Positions 1 through 5,880 of a stretch of DNA of 7,224 nucleotides are shown here, in pieces. Position 1 is the first letter of the stretch. Every line of letters begins with the position of its first letter. Location: assembly GCA_937893735.1 (NCBI GenBank), contig CALBGD010000357.1, positions 1 to 7,224 of the forward strand, in the 5' to 3' direction. The translations under genes were made by a program, and so were the position numbers. Under the pieces are notes generated by a model. It was not told the origin of the DNA. It did not search any database and worked only from the letters and a program-made list of their open reading frames with translations. Origin of the DNA: an uncultured Clostridia bacterium. Lineage in GTDB: Bacteria; Bacillota; Clostridia; Oscillospirales; Ruminococcaceae.

Positions 1-336
1 CGCACCAAGCCGGAGCTCGCGAACCAGACGGAAGCAACCGCCGCTGTGCTCAAAAAAGCCGGAGTTGAGGTTGCCATTTGCACCGACCACCCGGAGGTGC
101 CAATAAAATATCTGCCGCTTTCGGCGGCGATTGCCGTTCGCTACGGAATGAACCACGATGACGCTATCCGCGCCATCACAAGCGTTCCGGCAAAGATACT
201 CGGGCTTGATGACAGAATCGGCTTTGTTGTGCCGGGAATGGATGCGGATATAACCGTGTTTGCGGGCGACCCGCTTTCTGTTTACGAAGAACCTGTATGG
301 GTTGTTGCCGGAGGAAAGATTGTAAAGAGAAGCTGA
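1..336 (+). CDS. Amidohydrolase-family protein, C-terminal part (5' end outside the window)
   Basis: The reading frame is open from the first base and ends at TGA 334-336, so 111 C-terminal residues are visible. The GTG at 46 is internal and not a believable start. The segment has the closing part of the metal-dependent amidohydrolase fold (imidazolonepropionase/dihydroorotase-like superfamily). CTDHPEVP at visible residues 27-34 holds the Asp expected as the last metal ligand or catalytic Asp. It is followed by the helix AAIAVRYGM, then the typical tail: AITSVPAKILGLDDRIG, PGMDADITVFAGDP, and a final strand ending VVAGGKIVKRS. These last pieces form the small beta-sandwich domain of the family. 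The enzymes are cytosolic hydrolases of amide or C-N bonds; the substrate cannot be told from this part. No terminator is seen before the next promoter, so some readthrough into the downstream gene is possible. Confidence 0.85.
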   Translation, partial: RTKPELANQTEATAAVLKKAGVEVAICTDHPEVPIKYLPLSAAIAVRYGMNHDDAIRAITSVPAKILGLDDRIGFVVPGMDADITVFAGDPLSVYEEPVWVVAGGKIVKRS

Positions 337-343
337 TTTTCCT

Positions 344-372
344 TTGACAAAAACGGTGAAGTTCTATATAAT
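344..372 (+). promoter_or_regulatory. Perfect sigma-A promoter for the cytidylate kinase-like gene
   Basis: TTGACA at 344-349 and TATAAT at 367-372 are exact consensus hexamers separated by exactly 17 bp. Transcription should start near 379, giving a leader of about 25 nt before the ATG at 405. That leader contains the Shine-Dalgarno AAGGAG at 391-396. The promoter starts 8 bp after the stop codon of the amidohydrolase gene. Both hexamers and the spacing are seen directly; activity is inferred. Confidence 0.85.
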
Positions 373-404
373 AAAAGCATAAAAACTCGGAAGGAGATGG
401 AGAC

Positions 405-1049
405 ATGATAATTACAATAGGAAGACAGTTTTGCAGCGGCGGAAGCGAGATTGGTCATAAGCTTTCTGAAAGGCTTGGAATACCCTATTATGACAAAAAT
501 CTCTACGAGTATGCCGCAAAAAATAACGGCTTCAGCGCAAAGTACGTTCGCGAAATAGAGGAAACCCCCACCGGCAGCTTCCTTTATACCATGGCGATGT
601 ACCCCTATACGGAGTTCGGCATGGATAATATGATCCCCGCAGGAATTGTGATTTCTCCCGACCAGACCAATTACATAATCGAAAAGGCGAAGGAAGGCCC
701 TTGCATTTTCGTCGGCCGCTGTGCAGATAATGTTCTGCGTGACCGTGACGATTTGCTTAATGTGTTTATATATTCGGATGTAAAAACCAGAATCAAGCGC
801 GCCATGGATCGCTATAATATATCCGAAAAGGAAGCGACAAAATCCGTTCAGCAGACGGACAAATACCGCGCTTCCTACTACAATATGAGCTGCCACAACA
901 AAAAGTGGGGCATGAAAGAGAGCTATCACCTCATGCTTGACAGCGGCAAGCTTGGTATTGACGGCGTTGTGGACATAATCGAAAAGGCATATCGCTCCAT
1001 GGCTGAAAAAGAGCAGCCGAAGGCGGAAGCTGAGCAGCCCAAAGAATAA
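405..1049 (+). CDS. Cytidylate kinase-like family protein (P-loop NMP kinase fold)
   Basis: A 214-residue protein resembling the Cytidylate_kin2 group, common in Clostridia and usually found as a stand-alone gene. The N terminus MIITIGRQFCSGGSEIG (residues 1-17) is the family's P-loop version. It is followed by the helix KLSERLGIPYYDK, as in cytidylate kinases. Further motifs are FVGRCAD (102-108), the basic segment RIKRAMDRY (129-137) in the expected lid/NMP-binding area, TDKYRASYYN (151-160) and LMLDSGKLGID (176-186). The last 15 or so residues are charged (KEQPKAEAEQPKE) and look disordered. The true substrate of these proteins is not settled; nucleoside monophosphate phosphorylation with ATP is inferred from the fold. 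The start is supported by AAGGAG 8 nt upstream and by the promoter just before it. The gene ends 9 bp before a strong hairpin shared with the convergent kinase gene. Confidence 0.87.
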   Translation: MIITIGRQFCSGGSEIGHKLSERLGIPYYDKNLYEYAAKNNGFSAKYVREIEETPTGSFLYTMAMYPYTEFGMDNMIPAGIVISPDQTNYIIEKAKEGPCIFVGRCADNVLRDRDDLLNVFIYSDVKTRIKRAMDRYNISEKEATKSVQQTDKYRASYYNMSCHNKKWGMKESYHLMLDSGKLGIDGVVDIIEKAYRSMAEKEQPKAEAEQPKE

Positions 1050-1058
1050 TCTGAACAT

Positions 1059-1094
1059 AAAAAATCCGGTGAGGGTAACTTCACCGGATTTTTT
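1059..1094. terminator. Bidirectional intrinsic terminator between convergent genes
   Basis: An A6 run and ATCCGGTGA-type arm (1059-1072) pair perfectly with the arm at 1081-1094, which ends in T6. The loop is 8 nt (GGGTAACT). Because the stem has A6 on one side and T6 on the other, it should work in both directions. It would end the cytidylate kinase-like transcript on + and the regulator-kinase transcript on -, whose stop codon is at 1098-1100. Confidence 0.9.
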
Positions 1095-1097
1095 GTT

Positions 1098-2306
1098 TTA
1101 TGCTGTCGGCAGCTCCGCGAAGAATGTGTTTACACCGTCCTTGCTTTCTGCCCAGATTTTACCCCTGTGCCGCAGAACTACACTTTCCGCGATGGAAAGC
1201 CCGAGGCCGAAGCTTCCGTCCCGACTGCGCGCTTTGTCGGCGCGATAAAACCGTTTGAAGATATTTTTCAAGTCCTCCGGAGCAATGGCTTCGCCGGTGT
1301 TTGCAACGGAAAGGCGGCAGCGGCTTTTGCCGCAGCGGGTCAGCTTGACGGTGGCGCTTCCGGGAACGGAAGCATATTTCTGCGCGTTGTCAAGGAAAAT
1401 TTCCAGCACCTGCCGCAGGTGCTCCTTGTCGCCGTTTACGATGATTCCGTCCTCAATTTCGGAGGAAAGCTCAATTCCTTTCTCGAAGAAAACCGGCTCG
1501 AAGGGCAAAATGGCGTTTTTCACCGCGGCGCTGAAATCGAACTTTTCAAACGCGGGCAGATTTGTGCCGTTGTCCGCTCGGGCAAGCTCCAAAAGCCGCT
1601 CAACAAGTCCGCGCATCTGCTTTGACATAACAAGAATGCTCTCGGCAAAACCGCTGCGGCTTTGCTCGTCGTAATCAGGGCTTTGCAGCAGTTCCGCGTT
1701 GGTCATAATCACCGTAAGCGGTGTTTTCAGCTCATGGGAAGCGTCCGCCACAAACTGCCGCTGCTGCTGCCATGCGGTTTCCACAGGCTTTATCGCCCAG
1801 CGCGCCAGCAGCGCGCTTACACCGAGGAAAACAACGAATGCGCCGCCTCCGATAAGCAGCAAAATCCTCAAAAGGCTCAGCAGCGTTGCCTTTTCGCTGG
1901 TTATATCCGCAAAAACTATTGAAACGCCGCTGTTTGCGGCGGCTCGGTAAAATCGCAGATTGTAATCGTTTATAATGCCGACGGATTTATCCGAAAGCAG
2001 CGCTTCGCGCAGAAGCTGCTCGAGAAAATCTCTGTCGGAAAGGTCGTAATATCCGCCGCCCGCAGCGATTATGTCGCCGCGGGAATTTATTTTAAGGATA
2101 AAGTACGGCAGGCGAACGCTGCCGCTTTGCTCGCTGATGTCCATCAGGTAAAGCGGGTCTTCCGCGATGGACTGCATCATGGAAACGCTCTCTTCCTCAA
2201 GGCTGACCCGAGTAAAGTGGTACACAAAGCCAAACACCGCAGAAAGAATAACCGTTACTATAAGCATATTTATTAAAATGAATTTTACGCGCAGCTTTTT
2301 CAGCAT
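1098..2306 (-). CDS. Membrane sensor histidine kinase (two-component system)
   Basis: A 402-residue sensor kinase. A first membrane helix lies at about 10-30. An extracytoplasmic segment of about 110 residues (31-140) has no family I recognise. A second membrane helix is at about 142-168. A short linker leads to the HisKA dimerisation domain with ASHELKTPL and phospho-acceptor His191. The ATPase domain has an N box with Asn307 (FLDNAQKYA), an F-box-like segment FKRFYRAD (350-357), and a G2 loop GSFGLGLS (364-371). The G1 position reads VANTGEAI, where Asn336 stands in for the usual Asp of DxGxG; this variation is seen in some Gram-positive kinases and need not kill activity. The ATG overlaps the regulator's stop by 7 bp (2300-2306), and GGAGGTG lies just upstream inside the regulator gene, so the two genes are translationally coupled. 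The kinase should autophosphorylate and phosphorylate the adjacent regulator. The signal is unknown; cell-envelope stress is suggested only by the promoter link to htrA. Confidence 0.93.
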   Translation of the reverse strand: MLKKLRVKFILINMLIVTVILSAVFGFVYHFTRVSLEEESVSMMQSIAEDPLYLMDISEQSGSVRLPYFILKINSRGDIIAAGGGYYDLSDRDFLEQLLREALLSDKSVGIINDYNLRFYRAAANSGVSIVFADITSEKATLLSLLRILLLIGGGAFVVFLGVSALLARWAIKPVETAWQQQRQFVADASHELKTPLTVIMTNAELLQSPDYDEQSRSGFAESILVMSKQMRGLVERLLELARADNGTNLPAFEKFDFSAAVKNAILPFEPVFFEKGIELSSEIEDGIIVNGDKEHLRQVLEIFLDNAQKYASVPGSATVKLTRCGKSRCRLSVANTGEAIAPEDLKNIFKRFYRADKARSRDGSFGLGLSIAESVVLRHRGKIWAESKDGVNTFFAELPTA

Positions 2307-2977
2307 TGCTCGCCCACCTCCAGCCGGTAGCCAAGGCGGCGCACCGCTTCTATGCGCACATTGGAGCCGATGGCGGCAAGCTTTTTGCGCAGAAAGCCGA
2401 CATAAACCTCCACATGATTTTCCACGGCGTTGGAATCATAGCCCCAAACCTTCGCCAAAATTATTTCTTTTGAAAGTACGGCGTCCTTTGATTGCAGCAA
2501 AAAGCGCATTACATCGAACTCCTTTGCCGAAAGGCGCACGCTGTTTTCTCCGCAGATGAGCATACAGGAGGAAAGGTCGAGCGCCGTGTTCCCAAGGGAA
2601 AGCTCGTCCACTTGACCGCCTTGGCGGCGCAGCAGTGCGTTCACGCAGGCGAGCAGCTCACGGCTGTCAAAGGGCTTCGTCAGGTAGTAATCCGCCCCGG
2701 CGTTCAGCCCTCGGATTCTATCCTCCAGTCCGGAGCGGGCGGTGAGCATCAATATTGGCGTGCCGCAGCGCTTGGCGCGCACGCTGCGCGCCACCTCAAA
2801 GCCATCCATTTTCGGCATCATCACATCGAGTATGAGCAGGTCGTAAACGCCGGTTTCGGCATATTCTTCGCCGCTTTCGCCATCGTAGACGCATTCCACA
2901 TCAAAGCCTTTCTTTTCAAGCAGTGCTTTCAGCGAATCCGCCAACAGCTTTTCGTCTTCTATAATAAGTATCTTCAT
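2300..2977 (-). CDS. OmpR/PhoB-family response regulator
   Basis: A 225-residue regulator of normal length for the family. The receiver domain (1-115) shows the acidic pocket IIEDE (Glu7, Asp8), the phosphorylation site Asp51 in LLILDVMMPKMDG, the switch residue Thr79 in MLTAR, and Lys101 in the LTKPFD loop. After a linker, a winged-helix DNA-binding domain fills about 127-222. It has LSAKEFDVMRFLL and the recognition-helix segment NAVENHVEVYVGFLRKKL, then the wing IEAVRRLGYRLE. The start is supported by GAGG about 8 nt upstream and by a promoter at 3001-3036. It is the first gene of a two-gene operon with the sensor kinase. The DNA before it holds an 11-bp-spaced direct repeat, the kind of site this family binds, so it probably activates its own operon. 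A related block precedes the htrA-like gene at 4185. Function as a transcription factor is certain from the family; the targets are inferred. Confidence 0.95.
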   Translation of the reverse strand: MKILIIEDEKLLADSLKALLEKKGFDVECVYDGESGEEYAETGVYDLLILDVMMPKMDGFEVARSVRAKRCGTPILMLTARSGLEDRIRGLNAGADYYLTKPFDSRELLACVNALLRRQGGQVDELSLGNTALDLSSCMLICGENSVRLSAKEFDVMRFLLQSKDAVLSKEIILAKVWGYDSNAVENHVEVYVGFLRKKLAAIGSNVRIEAVRRLGYRLEVGEQC

Positions 2978-3000
2978 AGGAATTACCTCTTTTCTTCCTT

Positions 3001-3036
3001 ATTATAATATATCCGAAAGCTGAAATAAAGCTGAAA
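3001..3036 (-). promoter_or_regulatory. Promoter of the response regulator-kinase operon, with activator box in place of a -35
   Basis: Read on the - strand, TATAAT is at 3006-3001, about 24 nt before the ATG. At the 17-bp position the -35 hexamer is only TTTATT (3029-3024), a poor match. That position falls within the direct repeat at 3013-3036. This layout, an 11-bp direct repeat overlapping the -35 region about 10 bp from a good -10, is the usual form of a class II promoter activated by PhoB/OmpR-type regulators. Confidence 0.7.
3013..3036 (-). promoter_or_regulatory. Candidate response regulator operator: 11-bp-spaced direct repeat
   Basis: The + strand has two perfect copies of AAAGCTGAAA at 3016-3025 and 3027-3036, a period of 11 bp. 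On the - strand these read TTTCAGCTTTA then TTTCAGCTTTC, followed by GG. One helical turn between half-sites fits tandem binding by winged-helix response regulators. Regulation by the adjacent regulator is inferred from position and spacing. Confidence 0.65.
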
Positions 3037-3060
3037 AATATTTTTTTAATACAACTTTTG

Positions 3061-3089
3061 TTTACAGCTTTTGCTTTGCGTGTTATAAT
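3061..3089 (+). promoter_or_regulatory. Promoter of the lipoprotein gene
   Basis: TTTACA at 3061-3066 (one mismatch to TTGACA) and TATAAT at 3084-3089 are separated by exactly 17 bp, giving a leader of about 60 nt before the ATG at 3157. It fires away from the regulator promoter; the two -10 boxes are about 77 bp apart. The -35 runs into ACAGCTTTTG (3064-3073), which resembles the TTTCAGCTTT half-site of the regulator box. Just before it is a similar piece, ACAACTTTTG (3051-3060), 13 bp earlier, so shared control is possible but weaker. Confidence 0.7.
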
Positions 3090-3156
3090 ATAAAAATATA
3101 AGATATAGAAAAATGAATGGCATTAACGTATTTAGTGATTTCGTAGGAGGAAAAAG

Positions 3157-3960
3157 ATGAAAAGAATATTTTTTATAATTATTACATTGAATATAATTAT
3201 GAGTATACTTGTCGGGTGTGATTCAAAAGGACATGAAGGGGAAGCAAAAACACCGTCAGGATCTGAGATTCAGCATGGAAGAAACTACGAAGATGTTTTG
3301 GAGGAATTTGAAAATAGCGGCTTCGTCAATATCAAAACAGAAAAAATAGATGATTTAGTCTTTGGGTGGATTACGAAAGATGGTGCGGTTGAGTCGGTGT
3401 CGGTTGATGGAGACACTGAGTATTCACCCGATAAATGGTATCCGGCTGACGTAGAAATTGTTATTAAATACCATACATTCCCAGACGACGACTATGAACT
3501 AGAGCAGAATGATGATGAACGAAACGAAATGGAATCGGGCTATTCGGGAGAAACTACTTTAAATGGTGATTTAATATTGACGACAGAAAATTGTCAGGAA
3601 TTTGCATCGATATTAACACTTAAAGCAGATATGGATCCTTTGTATGGAGAGTTCGCTGAAAAGTATAAAGGCAGAGTTGTAGAATTTGATGGATGTATTA
3701 CATACTTAACAAACCATGGGGATTATAAAACGAGATATGATCTTCTCCTAAGTGCTGGAGATTATGTTAATGAAGATACCCAAAATGCTGGTCCTAATTT
3801 TAGATTTAGCAATGTTGGGATATATGAGCTTGGTGATGGACTTGTAATAGCAGACTATATAAAAATTGGGGGCAATGTACATGTTGTAGCTAAAGTTGAA
3901 GGCTACAATTCTAATACAGGAATATTTGATCTTCATCTTTCCTCCATAGATGCAAGATGA
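3157..3960 (+). CDS. Secreted lipoprotein with a DUF4839-like C-terminal domain
   Basis: A 267-residue protein. The signal peptide has two basic residues, a hydrophobic core and the lipobox LVGC, so Cys21 should be lipidated and the protein anchored to the outer face of the membrane. Residues 22-42 are a linker. About 43-108 form a small domain (EEFENSGFVNIKTEKI, GAVESVSVDGD, YPADVEIVIKYH) that resembles PASTA-type folds. An acidic linker follows (109-128, rich in D and E). About 138-266 resemble DUF4839, with LTTENCQEFASIL, FAEKYKGRVVEFDG, HGDYKTRYDLLL, GPNFRF and VHVVAKVEGYNS. I assign the family from memory of such sequences. No enzymatic residues are evident. AGGAGG at 3145-3150 supports the start. 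The gene is visibly richer in A+T than its neighbours, with many ATA, TTA and AGA codons, which suggests later acquisition. It sits between the two-component genes and htrA. Confidence 0.75.
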   Translation: MKRIFFIIITLNIIMSILVGCDSKGHEGEAKTPSGSEIQHGRNYEDVLEEFENSGFVNIKTEKIDDLVFGWITKDGAVESVSVDGDTEYSPDKWYPADVEIVIKYHTFPDDDYELEQNDDERNEMESGYSGETTLNGDLILTTENCQEFASILTLKADMDPLYGEFAEKYKGRVVEFDGCITYLTNHGDYKTRYDLLLSAGDYVNEDTQNAGPNFRFSNVGIYELGDGLVIADYIKIGGNVHVVAKVEGYNSNTGIFDLHLSSIDAR

Positions 3961-3975
3961 TACGTATAATTAAGA

Positions 3976-4027
3976 TAAGCAACATGAAACCGAGGCACAG
4001 TTAAGTGCCTCGGTTTCATGTTGCTTA
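3976..4027. terminator. Very long perfect hairpin after the lipoprotein gene, probable terminator
   Basis: The arms 3976-3998 and 4005-4027 are perfect reverse complements over 23 bp, with a 6-nt loop (AGTTAA). The inner part, AAACCGAGGCAC and GTGCCTCGGTTT, looks like an ordinary terminator stem, but the T run is only three bases before the stem continues with CATGTTGCTTA. No T tract follows the full hairpin on either strand. It starts 15 bp after the lipoprotein stop, so termination or mRNA 3'-end protection is the likeliest role. A palindromic dispersed repeat is the alternative. Confidence 0.65.
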
Positions 4028-4088
4028 AGCTAAAATGCATAGCGTTAAAAAGTGCTGCGATTTTTATTTACAATTTGTTAAACGGTTT

Positions 4089-4124
4089 TTTCAGCCTATT
4101 TTAAGTTTTCGGGAGTATTATATA
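4089..4124 (+). promoter_or_regulatory. Candidate htrA promoter with regulator box matching that of the two-component operon
   Basis: The block 4089-4112 reads TTTCAGCCTAT, then TTTAAGTTTTC, then GG. It matches the - strand regulator box of 3036-3013 at 19 of 24 positions. The -10 region follows at the same distance: TATATA at 4119-4124, or TATTAT at 4116-4121. No good -35 is present, which fits an activator-dependent promoter. Transcription would start near 4131, leaving a leader of about 54 nt. The -10 hexamer itself is imperfect, so the exact start is uncertain. Confidence 0.6.
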
Positions 4125-4141
4125 GCCACAGTAAGAAAAAC

Positions 4142-4159
4142 GGACGCCGAAAGGCGTTC
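4142..4159 (+). other. Small GNRA-loop hairpin in the htrA leader
   Basis: GGACGCC and GGCGTTC pair over 7 bp, including one G-U pair, around a GAAA tetraloop at 4149-4152. It lies near the expected 5' end of the mRNA and ends 13 nt before the Shine-Dalgarno GGAGG at 4173-4177. It may stabilise the message; no regulatory role is shown. Confidence 0.5.
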
Positions 4160-4184
4160 ATGAACATAAAATGGAGGCTTTACT

Positions 4185-5654
4185 ATGAACGAAGAAATGA
4201 ACAACAGCTACGAAAACAACAATTCCGAACAGAATTATGAAAATCAGCATGTAAGCTACAACAGCTATGCAAGCGAAGGCGCTGCAAACGCAGGCGAAAA
4301 TGCCAATACTTATGCGAACGCAAGCGAAAGCACGGGCGCAAGCTATGGCGCACCCTTTGCGCAGCCGCAACAGCCCGCGCAGAGCTACGAAATGCCGAAG
4401 AAGCACAAAAAAGGCGGCGCCGCTGCAAAGGTTGCGGCACTTGCACTTTGCTGCGCGCTGGTCGGCGGCGTTTGCGGCGGTGCGCTCGGCGCAAAGCTTG
4501 TTCCGCAAAAGGCTTCCACAAGCTCCACGGTTCTTCAGGGCAGCAGAGAAAACACCGTTATTGATGTGAAAAGTATCGACACTTCAAAGCAGCTTACCGC
4601 TGCGGAGGTTTACGCACAGAATGTAAACTCCACCGTGGGCGTTACCACCTCGATAACCTCCACTAACTTCTGGGGCTATCAGACCACGGCGGCGGCTTCC
4701 GGCTCCGGCTTCATCATTTCGGAGGATGGTTACATCGTGACCAATTACCACGTCATCGAGGACGCCGAATCCGTAAAGGTTACCACCTATTCCGGCGAAA
4801 GCTATGACGCGACCATCATCGGCTATGACGAAAGCAACGACGTTGCGGTGCTCAAAATTGACGCTACTGGGCTTTCTCCTGTTGTAATCGGCGATTCCGA
4901 CAATATGAACGTCGGCGACAGCGTTGTTGCAATAGGCAACCCCCTTGGCGAACTGACTTTCTCTCTCACTTCCGGCGCGGTAAGCGCCCTCGACAGGGAA
5001 GTAACCCTTTCCAGCAACGTTACCATGGATCTTATCCAGACGGACTGCGCTATTAACTCCGGTAACTCCGGCGGCGCGCTGTTCAATATGTACGGCGAAG
5101 TTATCGGCATCACAAACGCGAAATATTCCAGCTCCTCCAGCTCCGAAGCTTCCATTGATAACATCGGCTTCGCAATTCCGATGAACAGAGTTTACGGAAT
5201 TATAAAGAGCATCATCGAAAACGGCTATATTGCAAAGCCCTATATCGGTGTTTCCGCCGCTGACGTAAGTACCGAAACTCAGGCTTATGGTCTGCCGCAG
5301 GGCGCTGCAATAAAGAGCGTTACCGAGGGCAGCCCTGCTGCACAAGCCGGTCTTCAGGTGAACGATATTATAACTAAAGTCGGCGACAAAGAGATTACCG
5401 GCTCCGGAGACCTTGTGGATGTGGTAAGCGAAGCGTCTTCCGGCGATGTGCTTAAAATGACCGTTTACCGCAGCGGCAGCACTATTGAAATCGATGTCAC
5501 CGTGGGTGAAAAGATTCAGTCCGCTCTTGCGAACGAGCAGACCGAGCAGGAGCAGCAGTCCCAGCAGAATCAGCAGAGCAATCAACAGGGCGGCAGCCAG
5601 TATGGTTACGGATATGGCTATGGAATCCCCGGCTTCGGCGGATTCGGCGGCTGA
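4185..5654 (+). CDS. htrA: HtrA/DegP-type membrane-anchored serine protease with PDZ domain
   Basis: A 489-residue protease and chaperone of the DegP/HtrA family, which degrades misfolded proteins outside the membrane. Residues 1-70 are a low-complexity cytoplasmic tail rich in N, S, A and Q. KKHKK (72-76) precedes the single membrane helix at about 80-105, so the protein has N-in, catalytic-domain-out topology. The trypsin-like domain covers about 140-345, with the catalytic triad His189 (VTNYHVIED), Asp219 (SNDVAVLKI) and Ser295 (NSGNSGGALF), and the family signature VVAIGNPLG (247-255). One PDZ domain follows (about 353-440: YIGVSAAD, GSPAAQAGLQVNDII, DKEITGSGDL). The C-terminal 48 residues are Q-rich and end in a GYGYGYG and GFGGFGG tail. 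GGAGG 7 nt before the ATG supports the start. The gene is monocistronic, with a terminator at 5686-5721. Its promoter carries a box like that of the nearby response regulator, suggesting envelope-stress control. Confidence 0.95.
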   Translation: MNEEMNNSYENNNSEQNYENQHVSYNSYASEGAANAGENANTYANASESTGASYGAPFAQPQQPAQSYEMPKKHKKGGAAAKVAALALCCALVGGVCGGALGAKLVPQKASTSSTVLQGSRENTVIDVKSIDTSKQLTAAEVYAQNVNSTVGVTTSITSTNFWGYQTTAAASGSGFIISEDGYIVTNYHVIEDAESVKVTTYSGESYDATIIGYDESNDVAVLKIDATGLSPVVIGDSDNMNVGDSVVAIGNPLGELTFSLTSGAVSALDREVTLSSNVTMDLIQTDCAINSGNSGGALFNMYGEVIGITNAKYSSSSSSEASIDNIGFAIPMNRVYGIIKSIIENGYIAKPYIGVSAADVSTETQAYGLPQGAAIKSVTEGSPAAQAGLQVNDIITKVGDKEITGSGDLVDVVSEASSGDVLKMTVYRSGSTIEIDVTVGEKIQSALANEQTEQEQQSQQNQQSNQQGGSQYGYGYGYGIPGFGGFGG

Positions 5655-5685
5655 TAAAATAACTTTCATAATATAACACATACAG

Positions 5686-5721
5686 AAAATCCCCGTGCTC
5701 GTTTTGAGCAAGGGGATTTTT
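5686..5721 (+). terminator. Intrinsic terminator of the htrA gene
   Basis: AAAATCCCC (5686-5694) pairs with GGGGATTTT (5712-5720). The upper stem TGCTC/GAGCA continues past one G-A mismatch, with a GTTTT loop at 5701-5705. The arm runs out in T5. It lies 31 bp after the htrA stop codon. Confidence 0.88.
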
Positions 5722-5731
5722 GCATAGGCAC

Positions 5732-5756
5732 AAAAAAGCGCTCCCTTTCAGGAGCG
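5732..5756 (-). terminator. Backup terminator for the rpsF operon on the - strand
   Basis: CGCTCC (5739-5744) pairs with GGAGCG (5751-5756) around a 6-nt loop. The A6 run at 5732-5737 becomes T6 after the stem when read on the - strand. It is the third - strand terminator-like hairpin met by polymerase leaving rpsR. Confidence 0.65.
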
Positions 5757-5794
5757 TCAGTTTGAGGAAAAACGAAGTTTTTCCTCAAACTGAC
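5756..5794. repeat. 18-bp perfect inverted repeat with a 3-nt loop
   Basis: The arms 5756-5773 and 5777-5794 are perfect reverse complements (GTCAGTTTGAGGAAAAAC against its complement). They are separated only by GAA, giving a C(GAA)G triloop on the + strand. There is no T run after the stem on either strand, so it is not a standard terminator. It shares base 5756 with the preceding hairpin. It may be a dispersed palindromic element or an mRNA 3'-end stabiliser. Confidence 0.7.
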
Positions 5795-5800
5795 CTGAAC

Positions 5801-5836
5801 AAAAACGAAAGACACCCCTGATGGGTTTCTTTCGTT
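5801..5836 (-). terminator. Second terminator for the rpsF operon on the - strand
   Basis: AACGAAAGA (5804-5812) pairs with TCTTTCGTT (5828-5836). After a C/T mismatch the stem goes on with ACCC/GGGT around a CTGAT loop. Read on the - strand, the stem runs into TTTTTG from the A5 at 5801-5805. Confidence 0.7.
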
Positions 5837-5880
5837 GCTATTTTCCTTTCCGAGGGAGTATAATTTTATGCACAGAAACG

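Noticed and set aside
46..336. GTG at 46 as the true start of the first gene
   Set aside because: The frame is open to the window edge, and the preceding residues fit the same enzyme, so the gene is simply cut by the window.
282..1058. Long open frame (258 codons) on the - strand opposite the cytidylate kinase-like gene
   Set aside because: It is antisense to a gene with a clear family, promoter and ribosome binding site; its translation is rich in F, Y, H and I with no recognisable domain.
3051..3077. 13-bp repeat ACAACTTTTGTTT / ACAGCTTTTGCTT as a second regulator operator
   Set aside because: The period is 13 bp rather than 11, and it is 3 bp out of register with the -10 compared with the other two boxes, so it is kept only as a weak hint.
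4067..4102. Alternative htrA promoter using TTTACA (4067-4072) or TTGTTA (4075-4080) as the -35
   Set aside because: No acceptable -10 lies 17 bp downstream; the best is TATTTT at 16 bp. The region at 4116-4124 fits better.
4584..5711. Open frame of 375 codons on the - strand opposite htrA
   Set aside because: It mirrors the codon pattern of htrA, crosses the htrA terminator, and its translation has no recognisable family.
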